DNA of 64,000 nt from Fennellomyces sp. T-0311 (Eukaryota; Mucoromycota; Mucoromycetes; Mucorales; Lichtheimiaceae). The DNA is taken from the NCBI GenBank assembly GCA_025266875.1, contig JALLLT010000014.1, forward strand, positions 620,001 to 684,000, given 5' to 3'. Of the stretch, positions 38,553 to 50,900 are shown in pieces; positions within the stretch are counted from its first letter, which is position 1, and each line of letters starts with the position of its first letter. A program made the position numbers and the translations under genes. The notes below the pieces were generated by a model, which searched no databases, had not been told where the DNA came from, and saw only the letters and a list, made by a program, of their open reading frames with translations.

Positions 38553-40772
38553 TTACTCGAGACGCTTCGCTCTATACAGGACAATATAAGCCGTGTGCCA
38601 ATCTCCTGTGTTCATCGTAAAAATAGCAGTGAGTACTCGATATGAAAACGGCGTGGTACAATTGAGTTACCTCCTCCGTCCAAACGTTCAACGTCTTGAT
38701 CTTTGACGACCGAGACCTTGTCGTCATCGAACTTGTGCCATTCGTCTACATATCATGCAGTTAGCCATTGAACACGCGGACATGCGTTGCATGCCTACCC
38801 TCTGCCTTCTTGACCCATGCAATGTAGTGACCTATTTTAACAAAACACAATTAGAGTTTGCTCTCTATCGTGCCTAATAATAAACTGACCTGAATCAGCT
38901 GACCGACCCACATGGGTAAGCACTGCGCACAGTTCATACTGGCCCGTCGGGTTGCCTCCGACATCCTTGAGCAGCTCCGGATCCAAAAACTCTGACCATT
39001 CGACCTTATCCTCGGAAGTATCCATGTCTGATGTAGTGGATGAAGATGCCTCTTTGCCGGTTTCCAAATCAATCTTGCGTCGCTTTTCATCTCGTCGCTT
39101 GGCTTCCCGTCGATCGTCGATTTCCTTCAGCTTCAATTTGGCCTTGCTGTACTTGTTTTGCAACTCGGGCGTGCAAAGCTCGGTGGCGTCAAAGTTGAGT
39201 GGGAATTTGACTTTACGCAGGATTTTGGCTCGGATCCGTTGTTCCGGTTTCCAGAAAAATCGAATGAACTGGATGGGAAGATACTGTGGCAGTCGGCTGA
39301 TGCGCGAAACACGTTCGTACTCGGCTGTACGGTCCAAAGTTGGCGAGTTCTTTTCGATTTTCTCGGAAAGCGACTGATTCAGCGTTGATAAGTAAATCCA
39401 TTGCACTTGTTCCTTCTCTCTCCCCCAACAATTTGTACCTCTTTGATACCATTAACCATGTAGTTTGTGTCTGCATTCCATAAACGTAAGTTTTCCTTTT
39501 TCCTTTTAAAGGTGTAGCCTTTTTACCTTTGGTGATATGGCAGCTCAGCTTTGGGAACGGTTCCGACGTTACAACCTTTTCTTCCTCTGGAGCATCCAAG
39601 CACTTTAGCCTAATCCGTTATAATACTTAGTGCTCCCTAACCAGCTATAGACTTGCTGTCCGACTTACTCAGATTGCATCTCGCCGGTCATGTACTGTTC
39701 GATGAAATTGCGTCCGGTATCGCCTTGGGGCAACTTGGCCTTCAATACCGACACCAATTCGCTCCAACACTCTTCGGCATCCTGTTGCATAGGAACACCT
39801 CCTTGACCTGTCTGCGAGAATTGTGGGAACACTTGTTGAAGCATCTTTGATGTTTACATTAGATCCATTGTTGCTTGCTTTTTAAGGAATAAATGCGCCC
39901 TTTACCTGCCAGAACACCATTGGCGGAAATCCTTCGCCATTCCGGTTCAAATCCTTGAATAGGTTACGCAGACTGGCTGTCAGGTTGCCTCGGTTGTCCA
40001 TGCTGGCAAGTCCACCTTCGTACCTAGTTTCAGGTGTTTAGCATAATGATCCCACTCTCTTTTGTATTCCCTATCGCTCTTACTTGTCCAACGCAGTTTG
40101 AAGTTCAGGCATGACGCGAAGACATTGCAGGGTCGAATTCTATGTAGAAACATGAGGCAGCTGCTTTCGATCGCCTTAAGTAGCCCTTTACTTACCATAT
40201 AACAGGTATTGCCAAGATTCTCCAAGCCGGCTGGAATCTCGAGCTGGATCATAGTTTAGTTTCCGCGTTTCTTTGTTCTTCTGCAAGATCGAGCTTACCA
40301 CTTCAGCCTTTTGAGCATCCGTCATGTCTTCCAAGAACTGCGTAGGCTTCTCCGGTGGCTTTGGAAGTTCACCCGCCGTGCCCATCATCATGAACGTATG
40401 GCCCTACATACATACCATCGTTTATGCCGCTGCTCCAACTTTTACACCTTGTCAACTTACGTTCTTGAGTCCCAGTTTGTTCAGATCTGTTGTGTCCTGC
40501 AAAGGAAGTATAAGCTTTACTGTACCATACACAAAAAGAGTAACACGATGCAATACCTTGAGCATGCCACCCTTAATCATGATCTTTTGACGCTCTGGTG
40601 GAACACCCGTTTGAGAGTAAATCTGACTCTTGAACAACTCAGGTCCCTCGTCCGTGTCTTGAGATTGTTAAGCAAGATCAGCAATCGTTTGCAGTTAAAA
40701 CTAAAACTTACCAAGTTCAATGTTTTCAAACTTTTTTCCACTCCATTTAACGTTCACGTTGACTACTGGCAT
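38553..40772 (-). CDS. ubp6: Proteasome-associated deubiquitinase Ubp6/USP14
   Basis: About nine exons. The N-terminal ubiquitin-like domain begins MPVVNVNVKWSGKKFENIEL and continues SQTGVPPERQKIMIKGGMLK and GHTFMMMGTA. The USP domain has the Cys box EIPAGLENLGNTCYM joined to NSTLQCLRVMPELQ, then QQDAEECWSELV. SRISRLPQYLPIQFIRFFWK follows, then the His box HVGRSADSGHYIAWVKK, and the C-terminus reads GGGDWHTAYIVLYRAKRLE. UBL plus USP in this order is Ubp6/USP14, which trims ubiquitin chains at the proteasome (family knowledge). An intron of about 55 nt between KAEV and LEIPAGL must be removed to restore the Cys box. The gene looks intact. Confidence 0.93.
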
Positions 40773-42057
40773 GGTTAAAAGAACTGTACGCGTCACGGTG
40801 GAGGCGTTGCTCCTGCGGCTCTTATATTTCAAATGCGTCACGTGTCCCTACTGCACGTGACCTCCGTTGGCATGAATAATTGACAGTTTACATATTTCGC
40901 TCTATAGGCAAGTAATGGGATACCTTCATAGGTCAATTGGAAGAAAATTCGGTATAAAACTATGTGTCGTTATGCTGTTACTTTATCCAATTCTATGTTT
41001 CGGATTCTTTGGTAATGCTCGATTTGCCGATTGGACGCAAGTGCTGCCACAGCGTGGCTGATGTTCGTTAGAAGGGTTATTAGCTTTACGTAGGATAATG
41101 TCAGACTAAATACATCTGTTCACTGTAACCAGGTGTTATGTATCACAAGATGTTCTTGAGCAAGGACATGCGTTAGATATTTGACTACATAAATGACGTA
41201 TGGTTCTGAAGATTTGATTTGCTGCGCTTGCATAGGCGAATGCTCTTTTTCGACTTGACCATTACTGCTCCAACAGCAATGCGATAAAGCGGCGCATTTT
41301 ACTTTTGGTTTCAAAGAAAACACATATGCGTACAAAATCTCAAAGAAGGTGCATGTTCGTATCCATCACAACAATGTTGTCCTTTACATAATCAGGAGCC
41401 ATCACCGGCGAGATCAAGCTACTATCGTGGCATGTCTTTGGATCACAATTTGACGGGCATTCTCAAATAAACGCAGGACCGGTAATGGGTACCAGATTTA
41501 TGGGTATGGGAACCTTGTAACTGACATGGGAACTCGGAATTAAATACTATAGCCAAATACTTGCGACCGATCGATGATCAATACCGTGACAGTTCGACAA
41601 TGGTTGAGTAGAGTAACATATATTTAGCATCCATAAGGATTTAATGTCGCTATCTCTTTAAGATCAATTCACTTTGCTTATGAATTATATAGTACGTCCA
41701 ATATTCCTTGTTAAACTGTTGTCATCAATCTTTTTGAATGATATTCTCAATCAATTCGTAACATTGCGAGGGCAATATAGCAATTTGTCCGTCATTGTGC
41801 ATTTATTCTGTTCAAGCATGTACAATGGCATTGCATAGCCTTGGCTCTGCCCACTTCAAGTTTAAAGGGAGGGAAAAGTCGGAAAAAGGATACTTTTGAT
41901 GTAAACGGTTCGACGGTTGATCATATGACGTTATAGTGTAACGTTTCCAGAATGAGGCTTTCCCTAGTCATTTACCCAAAACAGAAAACGGGATCTTGGT
42001 ACATTACTAATTCGATCATGTGTGAAAAAGCAGTATATATAATCCTTTATCCAACCT
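40773..42057. other. Intergenic, 1.3 kb
   Basis: Spacer between ubp6 and GST copy 2 (divergent). AT-rich, with short frames only. Confidence 0.6.
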
Positions 42058-42871
42058 ATGCATAACGTGTCTTTACCTCCTCATGAAATCGAACGTAAGA
42101 TTGTAACGCGTACAAAAAACATAGGCAATAGCTGACAGCGATGGTTGGGATCAGATACCCATACTCTATAGCACCTATAGCTCCAACGCCGCATGGCGTG
42201 TGCGGTTGATTCTTGCGTGGAAAAATATCGACCATGAGACTCGGCCAGTCAACTTAAAGAATAAAGAGCAGGTTAATATATGTACCACGGGCAAGGAATT
42301 ATCGGTTACGTACTAATCGTCTATTTGAAACTACGTACAGCATCAGGAAGAATACTTTAATATCAACCCGAGCAAGAAGGTCCCAACATTTATCACCGCC
42401 GAAGGCAGAACCTTAACCCAAAGCTTAGCGATTGTCGAGTATATCGAAGAGGCATTTCCTGACCGGCCTTGTTTGCCAAAGGATCCATTGCAACGCGCGC
42501 TTGTACGTGAGATCTGTAACGAAATTGCGTGCGATATCCATCCAATCCAAAACTCAAGCTTGGCTGCGGAGGCCACTGGAAACGATACCGAAAAAGCTAG
42601 TGAATGGTCGCGTGTGCATATTGTTCGCGGATTAGATGCCCTCGAGGCCAAATTACGCCATACCAAACAAAATCATTTACCAGGCAAATACTGTGTTGGT
42701 GACAGTGTCACAATGGCGGATTTTTGTCTCGCTCCTCAGATATATGCTGCCAGACGCTACAAGGTGGATCTAACACCTTATCCAATTGTAATGTCCATTT
42801 ATGACCAACTTGAAATTCTTCCAGAGTTTCAGCAAGCAGCAGCAGATAACCAGATTGATTATGAGGGATAA
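42058..42871 (+). CDS. Zeta-class GST-like protein, copy 2 (diverged N-terminus)
   Basis: Three exons. Exon 1 (42058-42094) encodes [13 protein letters not shown] 37-nt intron follows, then [20 protein letters not shown] and [20 protein letters not shown]. After a second intron (42272-42340) comes [20 protein letters not shown] to the stop. Class features are [23 protein letters not shown] and [18 protein letters not shown]. The start is chosen because the phase of this small exon fits the next one. The active-site motif reads SSNAAWRVR instead of SSCxWRVR. The protein is clearly more diverged than copies 1 and 4, but all core blocks are kept, so it is probably expressed. The native substrate is unknown. 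Confidence 0.8.
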
Positions 42872-43624
42872 AAAAAATCAATAAAAAATTCTGGGTATAA
42901 GCAGGAGTTTTTCCGTTTCGCGCTTATTTATGGTTCCAGAGGCCCTAAGTCAAGTTTATGTATAAAATAATGGCACCAGTATTCGATTTTTTCAAAGTGA
43001 GCTATCTTTCCGGCACCGATACCTCTGTGACATCAGACTGTCCACTATGCCAAAGTCTCACACGAACCAAAACTCGCAACACAACGTCTCAATTATTCAC
43101 TCTATCGTAAGTCAATTCTTCTTGCAAATCAGCATCAAATTCGCTACGTACTCACGAAATAAAAGTATACTTGACCAAGTTCTGGGTCTGGGTTTGCTCA
43201 ACCCGTCTAATTTTGCAAACCAAGAGCCACGAAAAAATATCAACTACGCTTTCAATTACAAGATTGAACTATCAAGGACACTATGTTCGATAAAATTGCT
43301 CAATACGCACACCTTGGCAGGAAATGCATGAAAATCATCATCATAAGCTGGTATCACAAGCTGCCATATATATTGTATTTTGAGTAGAAAAGGTTATTTT
43401 TACTGGATATCGATCTGACAGCTAGCACCATAAATTGCACTTTTGTTTACCATGACTCATCCGAATTTTAGTCATATGAAAGCCAAAAAAAAAGTATTTA
43501 TAGCCATGGTTTAAGTAACGCGGCGAGCTATATAGCTTCTTTCTTTTTACAATGCCAGCAAGTATAGGTCTTTTGGATCCATGCAATAAGGGAAAGCTAC
43601 TAATAATAATACTCTTTTTTATAG
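42872..43624. other. Spacer between GST copies 2 and 3
   Basis: Contains a low-value frame (43047-43331) and the probable promoter and first exon of GST copy 3. A candidate start ATGCCAGCAAGTATAGG lies at about 43552, but its phase does not join cleanly to the next exon. Confidence 0.45.
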
Positions 43625-44327
43625 CAAAAGCCAAACTTACACGGCTCACATCAATCTTCCTCTGTTTACCGTATACGCTTAATTCTTGCTTGGAAGGGTA
43701 TTGACTATGACCGTTCTATTGTCAGAACAAAGAGTGAAGAGCAGGTATACCCCATCACATCAACATAGGATTCAGCTAATCGCACAATTACAGCGTACCG
43801 AAGAATATGCAAAAGTCAATCCTAGCAAGAAGGTTCCAACATTTGTTACTGCTGAGGGGCGCCGATTGACACAAACAATAGCAATCATGGAATATATTGA
43901 GGAAGCATATGCCAATCAAAGACCTTGCTTACCCAAGGATCCATTCGAACGAGCACTTGTACGCGAAATCTGCAACGAAATTACATGTGATATCCACCCA
44001 CTCCAAAATATTGGTGTAGGACGAGATCTCTTTGGTAACGATAAGAAGAGATTCGACGAATGGGCCCGCGTACATATCGCTAAAGGATTTGATGGACTGG
44101 AGTCCAAGTTACGCGATACTAAAAGCCATCATTTGCCAGGAAAGTACTGTGTTGGTGACAATGTGACAATGGCCGACTTTTGTCTCGTGCCGCAGTTCCG
44201 TAACGCGATCTCCTATAAAGTGGACATCTCGCGTTATCCAACTATGCGGTCTATATATGATAGTCTTACAAAACTTCCAGAATTTCAGCAGGCAGCGCCT
44301 GAGAACCAACCCGACTATGAGCCATGA
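43625..44327 (+). CDS. Zeta-class GST-like protein, copy 3 (first exon unresolved)
   Basis: From the acceptor TTATAG at 43624 the frame reads QKPNLHGSHQSSSVYRIRLI then LAWKGIDYDRSI. An intron follows, then [75 protein letters not shown] and a C-terminus ending QPDYEP. The small first exon with the start codon was not placed with confidence. The motif region SSSVYRIR replaces SSCxWRVR, altering both the Cys and the Trp. It lies in tandem with copy 2 (754 bp apart) and copy 4. Core blocks are intact, so it is probably functional rather than a pseudogene. Confidence 0.72.
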
Positions 44328-45014
44328 TCCCCGTATATTACGGTGTGGCATGGGTTCCTGTTTATAGTTTACTCTTCACGACTGTAAATAACTAAAGTGT
44401 ATCTATAGTTGTACGCATAAACTTAAAAAAAGATTATGGTGTTCTATACGGGAGCAAGTTCCATGCACGAAATTACAGCTTCAGTGTTTTTAACATAGGT
44501 ACCCATGCATATTGAAATTTGCACTAGTGGCAGCCTAGCGTATTTTTTTAAGGTACGTACATCAACGCAAAATGTGTTGGCCATCGTGTTATCATATCAG
44601 TCATCATGGCTGCTATGTATGCGGTGACCTGTCAAGATGTTGTGATCACATCTAAATCTTATTACTAAAAATAGCAAAAGTCGTTACCCATTACGAATGG
44701 AAGCAATGCTCGCATGATCCCAGGATACTACACTCCAAGCTGTTATCCCTGACAAAAAAGAAGCAATCACGTGGTCTGTGTCATCTTTCCCCAGGCTAGC
44801 ACTCTATTGTACCGCAGAAACAACTATTGTGGAAACAGATTACCAGATCACGGAGTTTATTGATTTGATCGAGCGTGTGAAGAAGAACATAAATAAAATA
44901 AACCCCCCCAATTCCCACAACATCTCTTTCACCTTTGAATCACTACTGTAACTAACGTAATTATCACCACTCACATGTATCCATGCCCATGTATTGATAT
45001 ATCTTTTAAAAGAC
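44328..45014. other. Spacer between GST copies 3 and 4
   Basis: 687 bp without a recognisable gene. A CT/C-rich leader (about 44905-44935) precedes GST copy 4. Confidence 0.55.
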
Positions 45015-45721
45015 ATGAAACCTACACTCTACGGCTACTGCTCATCTTCTGCAACCTGGCGTTTGCGTGCAATGTTGGAATGGAAAAGAATCGAATATGA
45101 ATACCACCCAATCAACATGGCGACGTTTGAGCATGTAAGATTTTTTAAACATAAAAAGCTCCTCAGCCAACGTTATTTGAACAGCGTGGAGAGGCCTTTC
45201 GCAAAATCAACCCGAGTATGAAACTTCCTGCATTTGTTACGACAGATGGCAAGGTTTTGACACAGAGTGTCGCAATTCTGGAATATATCGAGGAGGTGTA
45301 TCCGGAACGACCGTGTCTTCCCAGTGATCCATTCCAGCGTGCGCATGTGCGCGAAATTTGCAATGAAATTGCTTGTGATATCCAACCACTCCAGAGTCCA
45401 GCATTGGCGGCCGAAATCCACGGGGATGATATGGAGAAACGAAATGAGTGGAGTCGTGATCGTATTGCGCGTGGATTCAAATCCTTGGAGGCAAAATTGA
45501 ATGAGGCCAAGCGGAGCCACACCCCCGGAAAATATTGTGTGGGTGATAATGTCACAATGGCTGATTTCTTGCTAGTGCCCCAGGCACGCAATGCAAAACG
45601 GTTCTCAGTTGACATGACACCCTATCCGACGATTCAATCAATCAACGAGCTTCTTCTTACACTGCCGGAATTTATTGCTTCTGCACCAGAAAACCAACCT
45701 GACTATCCATCCCAAGCTTAA
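45015..45721 (+). CDS. Zeta-class glutathione S-transferase / maleylacetoacetate isomerase-like, copy 4
   Basis: Two exons: MKPTLYGYCSSSATWRLRAM to FEH, an intron of about 52 nt ending AACAG, then RGEAFRKINPSMKLPAFVTT to the stop at 45721. It is the closest relative of copy 1, sharing nearly all blocks: YIEEVYPERPCLPSDP, KYCVGDNVTMADFLLVPQ and FSVDMTPYPTIQSINELLL. The Cys of the zeta motif is again replaced (SSATWR). It lies in the right arm of the inverted duplication and in tandem with copies 2 and 3. An ATG 21 nt upstream in frame (MIYLLKD) is possible, but the start aligned with copy 1 is preferred. Confidence 0.88.
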
Positions 45722-45850
45722 TTAGCTGTTGTATTCTACCCGTGTGGATCAAATCAATAAAGTCAAACATTTTGAAAGGTAAAACACACAATTTTATACA
45801 TTGGAGCGACGCAATCTATTGTATAGTGTTTGGTACAATAATTCACTTTT

Positions 45851-46538
45851 TTAAAACCCTTTGCTGCGGACGTATCTTTTTGCCTTCCGCAACTCATCCT
45901 TATGCTTCAAGTCATCCAACAGTCGGGCACGTTTGGCACCTGACGATGCCTTATAACGCAATCTATCTCCAAAATACTGCTTCTGTGCTACGCTCTATTA
46001 AGTAAAGGAGCTATAATGCGCCACAATAACGCAGCACAGATCACGGCTGTACTACGATAAAAATGTATAGATTTTGTCACATTGTATAAACGGAGAAAAC
46101 AGGGGCTATGTGAGCTATATTAGCTCTACGATATATTCAGCGTTCTATGTTGCATTGAATACCTCGTACATACTCCTCTAGAGAGTAAGGATTATCAGAA
46201 TACATTGACGTCATGAGATAGGGACCTGTGCGATCAAACAGAACCAGGTCTTCATGCCTTGTACTCATATAAGAATCTGAACGTTTGCCACTTGTCGCCC
46301 TCCTCCACAACCCTATGAGGACTTACAAAATTATTACGAAGGTGTATGGTATGTAGACATGTATATGACGGTGACGAAAGCACCGCTAGTGTAATTTTGG
46401 TGCCGGAGACACATACCGACTAATACGTCTAGCGTTTCTGTTATCTACAGTATCGTCAATCATATTCCAAGGAATCAAAAACTTGAAGACCCGGTGAAGA
46501 CATGGCTGAAGCACCTCACAAATGCTATGACTGGCCAT
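45851..46538 (-). pseudogene. Coding-like core segments, right-arm copy
   Basis: Same order of segments as 9285-9974 on the opposite strand: the ATG at 46538, the frame break before EDLVLFDRTGP, and the basic C-terminus ending VRSKGF at 45851. The differences from the left copy are few and do not restore a single frame. Confidence 0.33.
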
Positions 46539-46679
46539 TGTAGTAATTCATCCAGTATCTGATACGTAAGAAAAGCTATGTACGACAATAGTGATTAGTT
46601 TGTGCTAGCATTAGCACTTTTTTGATAGCAACAAGTATATGATGTAGTTGCGGGAAATCTTTGTTTAGTCGGTGACTAG

Positions 46680-47164
46680 CATGCAACCTGTCCAAGCCAA
46701 CTGCCTCCAGTCCCCAACAGCAACCGTCATACACGTCGCAGCGCCGTGCATCACTTGCTGCATTTGTATATGCCACAAGTAGAGCGGGTTGTTCCAGCAA
46801 AGCGATACTACATGAATTGTCGCGGAACCAAAAGCTTATTCCGTCTTCACCACCGTCAGTTGTGACATCATATGCGTCTGTCAAAACTACCATTGACGAG
46901 ATAGGTAAGCGTTTTCACGAAAACAAGTTAAAGAGTGTATAAGCTGCTTAAAAAGAAGATTGAAAGTTTCATGCTTGAAAAAAAAAGTCATAATGACGAA
47001 AAAAAGCAGATCATATAAAGTCCCTTTTATTCTTTGTACTGTTTGCTCCACCTCAAGTCGGGTAGCGTGGCAAAAAAGATCAAGCAACTGTTGCGTCAGA
47101 CGGCGAAGGCGGCGGTTTTAACGATGCCAAGGAAGCTCAGGGTCGCTGGTCGGGTTGGCTCTGA
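46680..47164 (+). pseudogene. Right-arm copy of the decayed Ser/Pro/Gln-rich gene
   Basis: Begins after an acceptor-like ACTAG with CNLSKPTASSPQQQ, keeps the GTAAGC donor after TTIDEI, and ends FNDAKEAQGRWSGWL with a stop at 47164. A deletion relative to the left arm and one-base indels break the frame. Confidence 0.38.
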
Positions 47165-47230
47165 GGAGATGTCTAAATAGTTCCTGTAGTTGCATAAAGC
47201 ATCTTTTGCTACATATAAAATGCCTAAAAT

Positions 47231-47909
47231 ACTCTAAAGTGCTATCTACGTATCCTTCAGTAAAACCTCATTAAAAACACTTTAGAAATAGTGTAGAAGT
47301 TGTGGGTGAGAGTACATTGCTTCGCTCATGCTGCCTTTGGATTATATTATTTCCTTGATGTGTGAGTCAGCCCTAAAAAGGGGTCAGTAAGAGGAGCAAG
47401 CTATAGACCACTATGTGCGCACAGTCATTGCAGAAGTCAGAAGAAATGTCTCTTTCAAAATACGGCTCATCCAAGCAGTACTTTTCGCAATGAATTGAGC
47501 ACTTGTGATCTAGCTAAGCGAATCAGGGGGAGTAGTGCGCCGTGCCGACTCGACTATGCTCAAAGAAAGAAAGGAAGCACATTCCGTATATATATATCTG
47601 CTTTCTAGCTGGTTGTTGTAAGGTCGACGTTAATCCGTACTTTGAATAACAATGCTCCCTGCTGACTTGCTTGTTCGAGGCGATACACTTCGATTTTTCC
47701 CTTTTTGATTCGGACATTCCCTATTCATGTATCTTGGCTGTAAGGTATTTGGTTACTCACTTTTCTGTATCAACAATTCTGCTGCTGGTATCCGCTACTG
47801 AACATGCGAAGGCGTCCAACAAGAACTGGAAAGCAAGACCTACCGCCTTGTTTGGTGTATGACGTGTGCAAAAGGTATTTTATTTATGAATGCTTGTATA
47901 CAAAGTTTT
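47231..47909. other. Intergenic, 680 bp
   Basis: Between the duplication and the 3' end of the Mlp1-like gene. No supported gene. Confidence 0.6.
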
Positions 47910-50900
47910 TTACTCGGTGGTTTCCTGCTTTTGGATTTTGGTCGCCGGCGCATCCTCTTGACCATCCTCCGTTCGTGCGCGCTTGAGACTCTCGATTTCC
48001 TTGTTCAATTTGGTAATTCTGTTTGCATCCAACGACGACCTGACTTTGGCACGAGCCTGCTCGGTTTCAAGAGCCGTTTTCTCCTCCAAGCAAGTCTTGA
48101 GCTGTTCCTGTGCCTTGCTGTTTTCCGCCTTTTCTCGACTCAATTGTTCTTCAAGGTCCTTGAGTTTCGCTTCACACTGCTTATGTTCCTCGATAATCTT
48201 GGCCTTTTCGGCAATGATTTGTCGGGACTTGGCAAGCAGGCTTTGGTGTTTTTTCTATACCCAGGAACCGATTAGCTTTCACTCTACCTTTTGGCAAGTG
48301 TCAGATTTACCGAAAGCTCCTGGTGCGCAGTTATTCTCTGCTTCAAAGAGGCTTCGATCTTTTCTTTTTCCTCATTCAGCTCCTTGATCTTTGCCTCTAG
48401 CGTCTTCTTTTCTTCATCGACCTTGGCCTATTTGCCGCTGGTGAGTAACCTTTTGTCTTGGAATATATACGGAAACTTACATTATTGCTTGCGCTGTCTG
48501 GTGTTGCTCCACCTTCAGCCTTTGCCTTCTCTTGTAACTTTTCCTGCGCCTGCTCCCACCGTTTCTTGAAGATCGCAGCTGCGTTCTGGAGTTTGGGCAC
48601 CTATATCGACCCTCTTTCAGCCGCATGCCCTCTCCAATAGCTGTATAACTTACCCGCTGTTTCAGATCCTCAAGTTCCTTTTCAATCGTTGATTTTTGCT
48701 CCTCGATCTCCTTGATCTTGGTATCAGAGTCAGTTTTAGTCGTATCGATCTTTTCCAGTTGCGCCTTCAATGCATCGCGCTCCTGCTTGACGCTCTCGAC
48801 TTCGGCAGGATCAAGTTTCTATGACAACCGTATGTTACGACACACTGTGAACAAAAACACAGTGCAACCTACATTGTACTTGGACATGATCTGAGCAGTC
48901 CGCGTGCTCCACTCTTGCTTGCTCTTTTCGAGCGACGCAATCGTTTCCGTTTGAGCCTTGAGCTTGGACTCCAGAGTAAACACCTTGTCTAGATTTTCAA
49001 CAGAAATCAATAACCCAAGCCTTTTGGTTGGAAAAAACCAGGTCACTTACTGGATAGAGGTTGGATCGCGTCCTTGCTTTCGGATGCCTCCTTTTCGGAA
49101 GTAGCAAGCCTGGTACGCAAATCAGAGATACTTGCTCGCAACTGAGCGTTGTTTTCCTTGTACACCACAGCTTCGTTCTTGGCTTCTTGTTGCGCAACAG
49201 CATACTTTTTCTCCATCTCTTCGTTCTGGCTCTGTATGCTCTTGATTTGAGCTTGCAAGCTGGCTATTTGCTTTTGAGAGAATCCGAGATCGTTTCGCAG
49301 CTTATCGGCTTGGAGAACGGCAACCTTGTATTGTTGCTGCAGGATTTCGTTCTTTTGACCAAGTTGGATGGCCATCTCCTTGAGCTGTTCATCGGACTTG
49401 CTGGAGACGTCGGCAGGTGCATTCGATGGAAGATTGTCGATAAGCTCGGCGAAACGCTTGTTGGAGTTCTCCAATCTATCATGCATCCATCAGCTTACTG
49501 GTCAATCCAGAACAATAAATCAAAACTTACTCTGCCTTCATTCTGTTCTCAGCTGCCTCCCACTGCTCCTTCTGCTTGGTCCAGGACTCCTCGCTCGTCT
49601 GCAACTGCGTTTGAAGAGTGGATAATTCAGCCTTGGCTGACGCATACTCTTCGTTCAAACGTGCTGATTCTTCCTGCAAACTCTTGATCTTTTCAGCATC
49701 GCCCGAATGTGAATTGATCTCCTGATCAAGCTTCTCCTTGCACTCATTGATGAGTTCGGTTTGCGTTTCGATCTGCTGACGCAAACGAGCAGCCTCCTCT
49801 TCGTACTCCTTGACACGTTGCTGCAATCCATCCTTTTCGGCATCCAAGGCACTCTTTGCTGCGTTCCATTGCTGTTCAGCTTCAACGCGTTCGAGTTTCA
49901 GTCGCTGGATATCATCTGTGGCTGTTTGGGCGGCCTTGATCATGCTATCGCGATCCGACAAATCTTGATGCACCTTGGCGAGTTTGGTTTGCATGTCAGC
50001 AGTGAAGGCATCATGCTCCTTCTCCAATTCGGCCGCTGCTTGTCGCTGCTTATCGAGCTGGTCCTGATAGTCCGTGATTTGGATACGCAGCTTGTCGACT
50101 TCCATGTTTGCAGCCGCCAATTCGGTATAACGCGTTTCGAACGTGACATCCTGCTGCTCTTCCTGCTTGTCTTCCTCTTCTTTCTTTTCCAACAGCGCCA
50201 ATTTGGTCTCCAAACCAATCCGCTGTTCCTTGGCGGCGGAAAGTTCCTTTTGAAGTTCGAGTTGCTTGGCAGTGAGACTCTCCAGCTCTTGATGGACTTC
50301 GGCATACTTGTTCTTCCAATGGTCTTGTTCCAGTCCTTGACTGTCGCCAATGCTCTGTTGCGCATTTTCGAGTTTGAGCCGCAGATCCTGCAGTTCGCGA
50401 TCCTGTGCCTCGATTTGCGTCTTTAAAAAGTCGATACCCTCGGCTTGAGAGTTGCCTGCGGTGTGGGTTGTCATGCTTTTGATCAGACTGGCAAGTTGCG
50501 CACATTGCGACGACAGGGATTCGTTTTCTTGCAGGGCGTTCTTGTGCAAAGTATCGCTGAAATCAAGTTGAGCTCGCAAAGTGGCGTTTTCGGTGCGCAA
50601 CGTGGTTTCCTTCTCGCGGGATAAGATGATGTCTTGGTTACGTTGGGCAAACCTCTGTTCGTTGTTGGCCAACAGTTGTTCCAACTCAATGTTGCGTGTG
50701 CGCAGTTCCTTGATTTCGGTTGCGCGCGTTGCCTGGACAGCGAGCAAGCTTTGACACTCCCGTCGCAAGTTTTCAATCTCGGCTTCGGTGGTCTTGAGCT
50801 GCGAATTGGATGCTGACACTGCCGATTGCGCTTCCTGCAGTTCGTTTTGGAGTTGCTGCATATCTTGTTGCATCGCGTATCGGTAAGCCTCGTCTTCATC

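Larger units (their letters stand above)
45000..47230. repeat. Right arm of the ~2.2-kb inverted segmental duplication
   Basis: Reverse complement of 8560-10800. It contains GST copy 4, the near-identical core (about 45800-46735) and the diverged outer part. Small differences in the core include a 2-nt TA indel and single substitutions. Confidence 0.9.

Noticed and set aside
43047..43331. 94-codon frame between GST copies 2 and 3
   Set aside because: Asn/Ser/Ile-rich composition as expected of AT-rich spacer; no domain or splice context.
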